Source of the DNA: Burkholderiales bacterium RIFOXYD12_FULL_59_19
GTDB lineage: Bacteria; Pseudomonadota; Gammaproteobacteria; Burkholderiales; Burkholderiaceae_C
DNA: 64,000 nt
Reading direction: 5' to 3'
NCBI GenBank assembly: GCA_001771065.1
Contig: MESQ01000067.1
Span: 60,180 to 124,179 of the forward strand
Both the position numbers and the translations under genes were made by a program. The notes beneath the pieces were generated by a model, which made no database searches, was not told the DNA's origin, and saw only the letters and a program-made list of their open reading frames with translations. Positions 34,529 to 42,498 of the stretch are shown here, in pieces (within the stretch, counting starts at the first letter, position 1; each line of letters opens with the position of its first letter).

Positions 34529-34917
34529 AAGGTGGCGAGCTTTTGGCTAAAGTGATCGAACTCAGGCAAAGCCATGCGGCGCACAAAGGCCGACACACTG
34601 ACCGCGTTGGCTTCGTTGTAGGTGTGGCTGGTTTCATCGCGCTGCTTCTTGATCTCTTCCCACAGCTTGGGGTCATCAATGAGTTCGCAGCGAAAAGCCG
34701 CGGCAAGAATGGGTTTTTGCATCTCGGGCACTTGCTCGCCCTGGTCGCGCAGCCAGTAAAACATGCACTTCCAGGCCAGTTCGTAGGTGAACTCAAAGCG
34801 CTGAATCAGGCTGTCACGAATGATGTCGCTCTCATCGAGCGCCACCACCTCATGCAGACGGTCCAACGCACGCTTGTACTGCGTGTGGGCAATGTCAAAA
34901 CGATCACTGTTGGCCAT
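34525..34917 (-). CDS. HEPN-domain protein (nucleotidyltransferase-substrate-binding / HepT-like toxin)
   Basis: 130 residues from the ATG at 34917, which has GGGAGG at good spacing; an ATG two codons upstream overlaps the mod stop (ATGA). The frame extends further into mod but without similarity. It is an all-helical protein of the HI0074-like HEPN family. The RNase-type motif reads RDETSHTY, matching R-x4-H-x-Y. That Tyr is the residue AMPylated by MntA in the Shewanella HepT-MntA system. Such proteins are normally encoded next to a separate MNT gene; here the MNT domain is on the next protein, Res. A toxic RNase role is inferred from the family. Confidence 0.9.
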   Translation of the reverse strand: MANSDRFDIAHTQYKRALDRLHEVVALDESDIIRDSLIQRFEFTYELAWKCMFYWLRDQGEQVPEMQKPILAAAFRCELIDDPKLWEEIKKQRDETSHTYNEANAVSVSAFVRRMALPEFDHFSQKLATL

Positions 34918-34919
34918 GC

Positions 34920-36929
34920 TCATCCCTCCCGATACAACGCAAACGGCAGCGGTGCATAGTCCACGCCGTGCGCCAGCAACTGTTTGTTGCTCATGTATTT
35001 GGCGGGCGCAAACACCAGGTGGCGCTTGCCGTCGCCCGCACCACCGTTGCGCGCGTGGCCCCAGTCGGCAAAACTTTTGGCACGGCTGAGCGTCAACGCC
35101 GCCTCGGGCGACTTCAAAAACATCAGGTTCGGCTGGTATACCAGCCAGACATGCGCGTCCTTGGCCTCGCCCAGGTACCACGGCGGCGCGTCCTTGGGCG
35201 CGCTCAGCAAGATGCCGCCGGTGGCGGTGTGGAACAGCCAGGTGCCCAAAGCGTCGAACGTGGGCAGCGATTCACCCGAGAGCAGTTTTTCAATGTCCAG
35301 CGGCTCGCCCAACGTGCAGTAGGTGAACTCGCCGCCCAGGCCTTCCACCATTTCCGAGATCCGCTTTTCGCCTTCGACCTTGAGCACGCCGTCTTTGAGT
35401 TCGATGTTTAACTTGTTGAAGCGTTTTTTCTTCGCCGGTGTTTGGGCTGTATTAGGCGAACCCGCTGTGGGGCTTTCGGGTGAACCCGCCGGGAGGCTGG
35501 GTGGCACCGCGTTCTGCTGCGTGTCCCCCGCCCGCTGCGCGGGCTCCTCCTTTACCTCCGCAGAATACGGTGCCACCCAGCCTCCCAGCTCCATTTGTGC
35601 GTGTGAGCTTGCTTCAATAAAACCTTCTTTGGCCTTGATGGCTTCGATCTTGGCTAGCCACTGGTCGGCTTTTTTGAATTGGGTGAAGTTGATTTTTTCT
35701 TCCAGCAGCGTCTCGCGCTGGGTGCCAACCCAGGCGTAGCCCTTGATGGCGCGGCGCACCCGCTCGGCGGTGAGTTTGTCGGCGTAATCTTCGCCTTCAA
35801 CCAGTATGAACTTGCGCCGGCCACCGTCTTTGGTGTTGGTTTTGAGGACGGCATGGGCCGTGGTGCCGGACCCGGCAAAGCTGTCCAAAATGAGCGAATC
35901 AGGCTCGCTGGCCAGCGCCAGAATGCGCTCGATCAAGGCCACCGGCTTGGGCGTGATGGTGCTTTCCTGGTCTTTCAGAACACCCATTTCCAGCAGCGTT
36001 TTCTTGGCATCCTGTGTATGGCCGACCTCGTCGTAGAACCAGAGGGTTTGGGGGGTGCGGCCTTGTTTGACTTCGGTTAGAAAAATCTTGGGGGCAGGTA
36101 TGTTGCCACCATCTTCACCCCACCAAATTCGTCCGTCCGCATCCATCTCACGAAACTTCTCTTCCGAAACCCGCCAATAAGATCCAGTTGGAGGCCCGTT
36201 GATGACCCGTCCACTGGGGCAAGTGATGGGGTATGTGCCTTTGCTATAGAAATTTCGCGCCGCCAGGTTATTGGGCCGCCAAAGACCTCGCGGATCGGCA
36301 TCGGGGTTTTTGTAGACCGCGTCCATTTGTTCGGTGCGCTCCAACAAATTCGGTCGCCATACCTGCTTGTCCTTGGCGTAGATCAGGATGTAGTCATGGT
36401 CTTCACTGAAAAATTGTGCAGACCCTTTGGGTGCGTAGTTCTTCTGCCAAACACACGTCGCCACAAAATTATCTGCACCAAAAATCTCGTCCAGAATGCT
36501 CCGTGCATGGTGCACCTCGTTGTCGTCGAGCGTGATCCAGATGGAACCGCGCTCGGACAGCAACTCGCGCAGCAGCACCAGCCGCGGCCACATCATGCAC
36601 AGCCATTTGTCGTGACGCAGCATGTCTTCACCGTCCACCGGGTTGGTGGACAACCACTCTTTCATGATCGGGCTGTTGACGCCGTCGCTGTAACACCAGC
36701 CCTCGTTGCCGGTGTTATAGGGCGGGTCAATGAACACCAGATCGACCGCATTGGCGTAGCGCGGCAGCAGGCTTTTGAGTGCATGCAGGTTGTCGCCGTG
36801 AATGATCAGGTTGCTGGCCAGATCGGCCGGGCCAATGCCTTTGGCGACATCCACCCGCAGCGGCCGGTACGGCACCGTGAGGTGGTGGTTATAGACGTAC
36901 TCTTTACCTTTGAAGACGATTTCAGGCAT
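34920..36929 (-). CDS. mod: Type III restriction-modification DNA methyltransferase Mod
   Basis: About 669 residues from ATG 36929 (MPEIVFKG); an upstream GTG would add seven. The order DPPY (VFIDPPYNTG) then the SAM motif SFAGSGTTAHAV marks a beta-class N6-adenine methyltransferase, as in type III Mod. The central target-recognition region is between them (about 150-300). Around residues 448-480 a Pro/Ala/Gln-rich linker is encoded by a 96-bp palindromic element in frame. The last 165 residues form a Mod C-terminal domain. It leads the mod-HEPN-res operon. The target sequence cannot be predicted. Confidence 0.92.
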   Translation of the reverse strand: MPEIVFKGKEYVYNHHLTVPYRPLRVDVAKGIGPADLASNLIIHGDNLHALKSLLPRYANAVDLVFIDPPYNTGNEGWCYSDGVNSPIMKEWLSTNPVDGEDMLRHDKWLCMMWPRLVLLRELLSERGSIWITLDDNEVHHARSILDEIFGADNFVATCVWQKNYAPKGSAQFFSEDHDYILIYAKDKQVWRPNLLERTEQMDAVYKNPDADPRGLWRPNNLAARNFYSKGTYPITCPSGRVINGPPTGSYWRVSEEKFREMDADGRIWWGEDGGNIPAPKIFLTEVKQGRTPQTLWFYDEVGHTQDAKKTLLEMGVLKDQESTITPKPVALIERILALASEPDSLILDSFAGSGTTAHAVLKTNTKDGGRRKFILVEGEDYADKLTAERVRRAIKGYAWVGTQRETLLEEKINFTQFKKADQWLAKIEAIKAKEGFIEASSHAQMELGGWVAPYSAEVKEEPAQRAGDTQQNAVPPSLPAGSPESPTAGSPNTAQTPAKKKRFNKLNIELKDGVLKVEGEKRISEMVEGLGGEFTYCTLGEPLDIEKLLSGESLPTFDALGTWLFHTATGGILLSAPKDAPPWYLGEAKDAHVWLVYQPNLMFLKSPEAALTLSRAKSFADWGHARNGGAGDGKRHLVFAPAKYMSNKQLLAHGVDYAPLPFALYREG
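35491..35586. repeat. In-frame palindromic insertion inside mod
   Basis: Two 27-bp arms (35491-35517 and 35560-35586) are inverted copies matching at 25 of 27 positions; they begin GGGAGGCTGGGTGGCACCG and end with the reverse complement. Between them is a second small hairpin, GCCCGC-TGC-GCGGGC (35530-35544). The whole unit is 96 bp, exactly 32 codons, and encodes a linker in Mod starting GGWVAPYSAEVKEEPAQRAG. This resembles the repeat palindromic elements that insert into genes in some bacteria, but no family was identified. Confidence 0.75.
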
Positions 36930-37072
36930 GGGGTTCTCGGTTGGTGGCACGCTTGGCGTGCCAGCTTGCCATGCGTTGTTGCACCACAGGCAGCAACGTC
37001 GGTGTTCCTGTGCGTGGTGTGTCTTGTGCCTGATGTTAACTTCAGTACATTGCGTCGGATTTTCCGGTCATT

Positions 37073-37092
37073 GTGCCTAGCATAGTGGGCAC
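37073..37092. promoter_or_regulatory. Palindromic operator-like site, copy 1
   Basis: GTGCCTAGCATAGTGGGCAC, an imperfect 20-bp palindrome about 140 bp upstream of mod. A second copy lies 51 bp further upstream relative to mod. Both are in the gap between the permease gene end and mod, so they probably control mod. Confidence 0.55.
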
Positions 37093-37123
37093 TTTAATTT
37101 GCCTTGAATATCGCCAGGCCATC

Positions 37124-37143
37124 GTGCCTTTTATAGTAGGCAC
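37124..37143. promoter_or_regulatory. Palindromic operator-like site, copy 2
   Basis: GTGCCTTTTATAGTAGGCAC, with perfect GTGCCT/AGGCAC arms. It matches copy 1 at 15 of 20 positions. The start-to-start distance of 51 bp is about five helical turns, so two dimers would bind on the same face of DNA. The decamer TTCAGTACAT flanks the pair at 37041 and 37162. Confidence 0.55.
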
Positions 37144-37214
37144 TTGACGAAAATGTGGCGGTTCAGTACATCACGCTCAAGGACATGCTGGGGCGCTTGA
37201 GCGAAACGTAAGCA

Positions 37215-39734
37215 TCATTGCGCCGCATTGCGCAGCGTCTGCACCACCGGGCGATTCAGCACCTCGCGCAAGCCCCACCAGCCCGCCGCCAGCGCCAGCA
37301 CGGCACCGGCCAGCGCGCCCAGCAGCGGCACCCACAGCGATACCACCCAGTCAAATTCAAAGACATAACGCGCCAGCGCCCAACCCACCGCACTGGCCAC
37401 GATGGAAGCCAAAAAACCGGCCAGTACGCCCACCCCGGCCAACTCGATGCGCTGTACCTGGCGCAGCAGGCTGGCACGCGCACCCACCGCGCGCATGATG
37501 GCAAATTCGCGGGCGCGCTCCTCACGTGTGGCGGTCACGGCGGCAAACAGCACCACCAGACCGGCGGCCAGGGCAAAGGCAAACAAAAACTCCACTGCGC
37601 CAATCACCTGGTCCAGCACACGCTGGATCTGGGCAATGGTGGCGGTCATGTTGACGCTGGTGATGTTGGGAAACTGCCGCACCAGCGCGTTGTCGAAACC
37701 CGGACTGTCGGGCGCCTTGAACGCGCTCATGTAGGTGGCGGGCACGCCTTCGAGCTTGTCGACCGGGTACATGACAAAGAAGTTGGCCCGCATCGAAGCC
37801 CAGTCCACCTTGCGCAGCGAGGTGATTTTGGACACGGTTTGCATGCCGCCCACGTCAAAAGTCAGACTGTCACCCAGTTTAAGACCCAAAGTCTCGGCAA
37901 TACCCTCTTCGACGCTGATGGCACCGGCTTCCTCGGCCTGCCAGCGCCCGGCCACCACCACGTTCTGGCTGGGCTGGGTGGCACTGTGCGAGAGGTTGAA
38001 CTCACGGTCCACCAGGCGCTGGGCGCGATCATCGGTGTAGTCCTCAGGGCTCACGTTACGTCCGTTAATGGCCACCAGACGCCCGCGAATCATGGGAAAC
38101 CAGTCAAACTGGGTCACACCCGCGCTTTTGAGTGCCTGTGTGAAGTCCGGACCTTGGTCAGGCATGACGTTGATGACAAAGCGATTCGGCGCACCGGGCG
38201 GCGAAGCCGCGCGCCAGCTGCTGATCAGGTCGGTGCGCAGCAGCACCAGCAGCACCAGTGCCAGCAAGCCCACCGCCAGGCTGCTGACCTGGACCACGGC
38301 AAACGCCGGACGGGCGGCTATTTGGCGCGTGGCCAGCACCACGGCAGTGGGTGCCGTGGCATCGTTAACAACGGCACGCAGCAGCTTGACGGCCAGCCAG
38401 CTAAGGCCAGCAAAAAGAAGCGTTGCCACCGCAAAACCACCCACGGCAATCAGGCCTAATTTAAGGTCGCTGCTGGCGGCCAGCAGCAAGGCGGCAAAGC
38501 CGAGTACACCGACACCCAGCACCATGAGGGACGCCGGTTTAAGCCCGCCCACGTCACGGCGAATGACCCGCAGCGGCGGCACCTGGGCCAACTGCAACAC
38601 CGGTGGCAGGCCAAACGCCAGCAGCAGCGTCAGCCCCATGCCCATACCAAACAACACCGGCCAGATGCCCGGCGCCGGCAAGGCCGAGTCCACCAGGCCG
38701 GCGAGCAGCGCCACAAAACCGTAGTGCACCAGGTAACCCAGCCATACCCCCATGGCGCTGGCCAGCAGGCCGATCAGGACAAATTCAAAGGTATAGGCCG
38801 CGGCAATGGTGCGCTGGGGCAAACCCAGCACGCGCAGCATGGCACAGTCGTCCAGGTGGCTGGCGGCAAAGCCCCGCGCGGCCAAGGCGACAGCCACCGC
38901 ACTCAACAGCGCCGCCAACAGTGCCACCAGGTTCAAAAACTTTTCCGCCCGGCTGAGTGTGGTGCTGAGCTCGGGGCGGCCGCCTTCCAGCGCCTCCACC
39001 CTGGCACCCCGCACAGCATGCGCGTCAAGCTGCGCTTGGGCCCAATCAACAAAGCTTTTGACCGCGCGGTCTTCGCCCGCCACCGCGAACCGATAACGCA
39101 GGCGGCTGGCGGGCTGGATCAGACCAGTAGCAGCCACATCGGCCTGGTTGATCATGACGCGCGGCGCAAAATTCATAAAGCCGGCACCCCGATCGGGTTC
39201 GTTGACGATGATGCGACTGACCTTGAATGTGCTGTCGCCCAGCAGCAATTCGCCTCCAACAGGCTGCCCAAGCGCATCCAATAGAGCGGCATCGACCCAG
39301 GCCTGGCCGCGCTGGGGAATGTCGCTGGTCAAGGTACCGGCGGCATCGGCTTGCTCGGCCACACGCAAGCGCCCGCGCAAGGGGTAGCCGTCAGTCACCA
39401 CCTTCAGGGACACCAGCTTGATGCTGCCACCGGCCAACTCCGGCGCGCGCGCCATGGTCGGAAAACTCAGGTTGATGGTCTGCTGCAAACCCAGTGCCTT
39501 GACTTGCGCCAAAAAGGTTTCAGGAATCGGGTTGTCACTGACCACCACGGCGTCACCCCCCAGCAGTTGGCGCGCATCGCGCTGCAAACCACCCTTGAGC
39601 CGGTCGGCAAAAAAGCCCACCGCCGTCAGCGCCGCCACCGCCAGCGTCACGGCCACCATCAACAAACGCAGTTCTCCGGCACGCAAATCACGCGTGAGAG
39701 AACGCCAACCCAATTGCAAAAAAGAGATTTTCAT
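37215..39734 (-). CDS. YbbP-type ABC transporter permease
   Basis: About 839 residues from the ATG at 39734 (MKISFLQLGWRSLTRDLRAG). It is a large FtsX/MacB-family permease with two FtsX domains: a first TM helix (about 25-45), a periplasmic domain, three TMs (about 265-385), further hydrophobic segments (about 405-520), a second periplasmic domain and a last trio near 735-830. E. coli YbbP pairs with the ATPase YbbA and is involved in export of lipophilic or envelope substrates. No ATPase gene is adjacent here, so it must work with one encoded elsewhere. Confidence 0.85.
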   Translation of the reverse strand: MKISFLQLGWRSLTRDLRAGELRLLMVAVTLAVAALTAVGFFADRLKGGLQRDARQLLGGDAVVVSDNPIPETFLAQVKALGLQQTINLSFPTMARAPELAGGSIKLVSLKVVTDGYPLRGRLRVAEQADAAGTLTSDIPQRGQAWVDAALLDALGQPVGGELLLGDSTFKVSRIIVNEPDRGAGFMNFAPRVMINQADVAATGLIQPASRLRYRFAVAGEDRAVKSFVDWAQAQLDAHAVRGARVEALEGGRPELSTTLSRAEKFLNLVALLAALLSAVAVALAARGFAASHLDDCAMLRVLGLPQRTIAAAYTFEFVLIGLLASAMGVWLGYLVHYGFVALLAGLVDSALPAPGIWPVLFGMGMGLTLLLAFGLPPVLQLAQVPPLRVIRRDVGGLKPASLMVLGVGVLGFAALLLAASSDLKLGLIAVGGFAVATLLFAGLSWLAVKLLRAVVNDATAPTAVVLATRQIAARPAFAVVQVSSLAVGLLALVLLVLLRTDLISSWRAASPPGAPNRFVINVMPDQGPDFTQALKSAGVTQFDWFPMIRGRLVAINGRNVSPEDYTDDRAQRLVDREFNLSHSATQPSQNVVVAGRWQAEEAGAISVEEGIAETLGLKLGDSLTFDVGGMQTVSKITSLRKVDWASMRANFFVMYPVDKLEGVPATYMSAFKAPDSPGFDNALVRQFPNITSVNMTATIAQIQRVLDQVIGAVEFLFAFALAAGLVVLFAAVTATREERAREFAIMRAVGARASLLRQVQRIELAGVGVLAGFLASIVASAVGWALARYVFEFDWVVSLWVPLLGALAGAVLALAAGWWGLREVLNRPVVQTLRNAAQ

Positions 39735-39865
39735 GGCGCAACGATAGCGCACTCAGGCCCAAACCGGGGCCAGGCGGGTTCAGCAACCCGACGCGGCGGG
39801 TGTGTTTGACCCTGCATCGACACTTTGATTATGTACAATGTTTCTGTCCAACTAAAGGCAACGCC

Positions 39866-40147
39866 ATGACCGTCGAAACCACTTACAGCCAAGCACGTGA
39901 GCAGCTCAAAACCCTGATGGATCGCGCGGTTGATGACCGTGAAATCATTTTGGTGAAACGCCGCACGGGAGGTGATGTTGCCATGATTGCGGCTGACGAA
40001 CTACAAAGTCTGATGGAAACGGCTCACCTGTTGCGTTCACCCAAAAATGCGCAGCGGCTGCTGAACGCTTTAGCGCGCGCCAGAACCGAATCCATTGCGC
40101 CTATCCCCATGAATGACCTGCAACACATGGTGGGCTTTGATGCCTGA
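39866..40147 (+). CDS. yefM: YefM/Phd-family antitoxin
   Basis: 93 residues beginning MTVETTYSQAREQLKTLMDR, the Phd/YefM DNA-binding fold, with the C-terminal toxin-binding part HLLRSPKNAQRLLNALARAR. The frame extends upstream without similarity; the ATG at 39866 is chosen. It overlaps the toxin gene by 8 bp, the usual yefM-yoeB order. TACAAT at 39834-39839 is a plausible -10 element. The antitoxin neutralises YoeB and represses the operon. Confidence 0.93.
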   Translation: MTVETTYSQAREQLKTLMDRAVDDREIILVKRRTGGDVAMIAADELQSLMETAHLLRSPKNAQRLLNALARARTESIAPIPMNDLQHMVGFDA

Positions 40148-40412
40148 GCAGACGCGTCTTGCAGTGTGTCAACCAGAGTTTCTGGAAGATCTGCAATACT
40201 GGGTTCAGACTGATCGGCGTACTGCAAAACGACTGCTTGACCTCATGCGCGACGCGTTACGTGACCCGTTTGATGGCATCGGCAAGCCGGAGCCTTTGAA
40301 GTATCTGGGCTCCGATGTCTGGTCACGCCGAATCACCCAGGAGCACCGCTGCGTCTATCTGGTCAAGGTGGATCGAATAGAGTTCTTGCAAGGGCGTTAT
40401 CACTACGGATAG
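40140..40412 (+). CDS. yoeB: YoeB/Txe-family toxin
   Basis: 90 residues of the YoeB family, ribosome-dependent mRNA interferases. The signature EPLKYLGSDVWSRRITQEHR and the ending CVYLVKVDRIEFLQGRYHYG keep the catalytic Glu, Arg, His and Tyr positions known for YoeB. The ATG overlaps the antitoxin stop by 8 bp. The pair appears intact and lies close to the restriction operon and the permease. Confidence 0.93.
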   Translation: MPEQTRLAVCQPEFLEDLQYWVQTDRRTAKRLLDLMRDALRDPFDGIGKPEPLKYLGSDVWSRRITQEHRCVYLVKVDRIEFLQGRYHYG

Positions 40413-40448
40413 TGGCTTTGTGCCGCTATCCTGAACGTCAGCCGCACG

Positions 40449-41183
40449 ATGCGTATAGCAATTATTTCAGACATCCATGGAAACCTGCCAGCTCTTGAGG
40501 CTGTCATCAAGGACATTGACCGTCGTGGCGTTGATGCGATCGTCAATCTGGGGGACAGTCTGTCCGGCCCCCTCTTACCTCTTGAGACTGCTCAATTTTT
40601 GATGGCACAAGATTGGGTTCACCTTGCCGGAAACCATGAACGTCATCTCACCCTGAGTCCTGGTCACAGGGGACCGTCCGACGAATTCACATACGCTCAG
40701 CTCACGGCAAAGGAGCTTGAATGGATAGCATCACTCAAACCATGTCTCAGGTACAGCTCGGAGATACTGCTTTGTCACGGAACGCCAAACAGCGATATCG
40801 AATATTTTCTTGAAACAGTTGAGCCAAACCGGCTTCGTGCAGCCACGTTATTTGAACTCGATGAACGGCTTGGCCTCGTTGACGCGGAGCTGATCGCTTG
40901 TGGACACACCCACATCCCTCGATCAATGCGCGCCTCAACGGGTCAGTTGGTGGTCAATCCGGGAAGTGTTGGGTTACCAGCTTACGACGATACCCGGCCA
41001 TATCCACACATCGTCGAAACAGGTTCTCCCGATGCCCGCTACGCCATTGTGGAGCGATTGGCAGGAAAGTGGGTTTCCAATCTGATTTCGGTCTCGTACT
41101 GCCACCAAGCAATGGCAAAACTTGCTTTAGTGCGTCAGAGGCAAGACTGGGCCTGCGCCCTCTCGTCAGGCTATATGGCATGA
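40449..41183 (+). CDS. YfcE/MPP-family metallophosphoesterase
   Basis: 244 residues of the calcineurin-like phosphoesterase fold. All metal-binding motifs are present: DIHGN near the start, NLGDSLSGP, LAGNHERH, CHGTP and CGHTHIPR. Such proteins hydrolyse phosphodiesters or phosphoprotein substrates. The substrate cannot be assigned. It lies 36 bp after yoeB on the same strand and may be read through from the toxin-antitoxin promoter, but no functional link is known. Confidence 0.85.
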   Translation: MRIAIISDIHGNLPALEAVIKDIDRRGVDAIVNLGDSLSGPLLPLETAQFLMAQDWVHLAGNHERHLTLSPGHRGPSDEFTYAQLTAKELEWIASLKPCLRYSSEILLCHGTPNSDIEYFLETVEPNRLRAATLFELDERLGLVDAELIACGHTHIPRSMRASTGQLVVNPGSVGLPAYDDTRPYPHIVETGSPDARYAIVERLAGKWVSNLISVSYCHQAMAKLALVRQRQDWACALSSGYMA

Positions 41184-41304
41184 AAACGGCCGCACCATCG
41201 TTCAACCTGGCATAGCGAGATAGCGCCACGTCAGTCGGCCAATTCATTTGTTGTTCAGCAGCGATCTCTTCACTATGTGTCACGACCGCTGCACGGATCA
41301 ACGC

Positions 41305-42159
41305 TCACACCGTCTGAGCCGTGAACGAAAGGCCCTTTTCCATCAACTCACGCTGCAGCCTCAACCGGTCTACCCCGCTGTAGCAAAGAAACCGCTTGTT
41401 GGTGGCGCGGCCAATGGCGCACAGGCCCAGGCGCTGGGCCAGGTCCAGGCCCATTTGGGTGATGCCGCTGCGTGACACCACAATGGGCACGCCCATTTGC
41501 GCCGACTTAATGACCATCTCGCTGGTCAGGCGGCCGGTGGTGTAAAACACCTTGTCGGCGCCAGACATCTCTTCTTTCGAATTCATCCACATCCAGCCGG
41601 CAATGGTGTCGATGGCGTTGTGGCGGCCCACGTCTTCGACAAAGACCAGCATCTCTGCACCATGAAACAACGCACAACCATGGACCGAGCCCGAGGATTT
41701 GTAGGTGGTTTCCTGCAGCCGGATGGCGTTGACAATGCCGTACAAGTCGGCTTGCGAGAGCGTGGCAGCGGGCAGCGTGATGCTGTCGACCTCGGCCATC
41801 AGGTCACCAAAGACACTGCCCTGGCCGCAACCGGTGGTGACCACCCGTTTGGCGGTGCGGGCTTCGATGTCAGAGATGCCTTGGCGGGTTTTGACGGCGG
41901 CGGCACCCACCTCCCAATCGACCGTGATGGACTCAACCTCGTCCACATCGGCCACCAGGCGCTGGTTGCGCAAAAAACCCAGCACCAGCAGTTCAGGGTG
42001 CGCACCCAATGTCATGAGCGTGACCAGTTCACGCTTGTCCACGTACACCGTGAGCGCGCGCTCAGCGGGAATAGACACGGTGTCGGTCTCACCAAACTCA
42101 TTGACGACAAGTACCTCGCGCGTGAGTGGTGCGCGAGCATGGGTAAGACGCGGCAGCAA
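41305..42159 (-). CDS. fdhD: Formate dehydrogenase sulfurtransferase FdhD
   Basis: 284 residues of the FdhD family, which transfers sulfur from IscS to the molybdenum cofactor to activate formate dehydrogenase. TTGCGQGSVFGDLM holds the Cys-loop region, and SSGSVHGCALF and EDVGRHNAIDTIAG are the other strongly conserved segments. It is the last gene of the fdh operon, 2 bp after the small periplasmic protein gene, as expected for a maturation factor. Confidence 0.93.
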   Translation of the reverse strand: MLPRLTHARAPLTREVLVVNEFGETDTVSIPAERALTVYVDKRELVTLMTLGAHPELLVLGFLRNQRLVADVDEVESITVDWEVGAAAVKTRQGISDIEARTAKRVVTTGCGQGSVFGDLMAEVDSITLPAATLSQADLYGIVNAIRLQETTYKSSGSVHGCALFHGAEMLVFVEDVGRHNAIDTIAGWMWMNSKEEMSGADKVFYTTGRLTSEMVIKSAQMGVPIVVSRSGITQMGLDLAQRLGLCAIGRATNKRFLCYSGVDRLRLQRELMEKGLSFTAQTV

Positions 42160-42161
42160 GG

Positions 42162-42479
42162 TCAGGATTTTTTGGCTGGAGCCGCCGCTGACGCAGCAGC
42201 GGCAGCACCCGCCGGGCTCACTACAAACGGCCCGGGATCAACACAACTGCTGGCGGGTGCGGCACCTTTCCCGGCAGTTTTAAGGTAATGCGCCGCAGCC
42301 CGGTCTTGTGCCTGGCACAGCTTGAAGGCATCCACCTTGCCCGCCCAGGCCGCTTTGGGCGCCGCCTCGGCGGCTTTGGCCTTGGCCTCGTCCGTGGGTG
42401 GCGGCAATTTGGCAAGTGCCACTGAACTCAGCACGGCCAGCACCGCCGCGGCACACAGGGTTTTCATCAATTTTTTCAT
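42162..42479 (-). CDS. Small secreted protein of the formate dehydrogenase operon
   Basis: 105 residues from ATG 42479, with GGAG at good spacing; the open frame extends upstream into the cytochrome gene but is not similar to anything. MKKLMKTLCAAAVLAVLSSV is a Sec signal peptide. The mature part has two Cys residues (FKLCQAQDRAA and ASSCVDPG), possibly a disulfide, and Ala/Pro-rich ends. It lies between the cytochrome b subunit gene and fdhD. I do not recognise its function. Confidence 0.75.
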   Translation of the reverse strand: MKKLMKTLCAAAVLAVLSSVALAKLPPPTDEAKAKAAEAAPKAAWAGKVDAFKLCQAQDRAAAHYLKTAGKGAAPASSCVDPGPFVVSPAGAAAAASAAAPAKKS

Positions 42480-42498
42480 AAGAATATCTCCAGGTCTC

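Noticed and set aside
32735..34555. 606-codon open frame on the plus strand opposite res
   Set aside because: It is the antisense of res and the HEPN gene in a high-GC frame, with no domain similarity; res has complete motifs on the other strand.
34923..35181. N-terminal extension of the HEPN frame into mod
   Set aside because: The extra residues are a frame shadow of the mod 3' end; the family begins at MANSDRF with a proper ribosome-binding site.
37141..37212. Short plus-strand frame reading LDENVAVQYITLKDMLGRLS up to a TAA
   Set aside because: It resembles the end of a protein, but stops lie directly upstream and no family could be named; it may be a relic of a lost regulator but this is not supportable.
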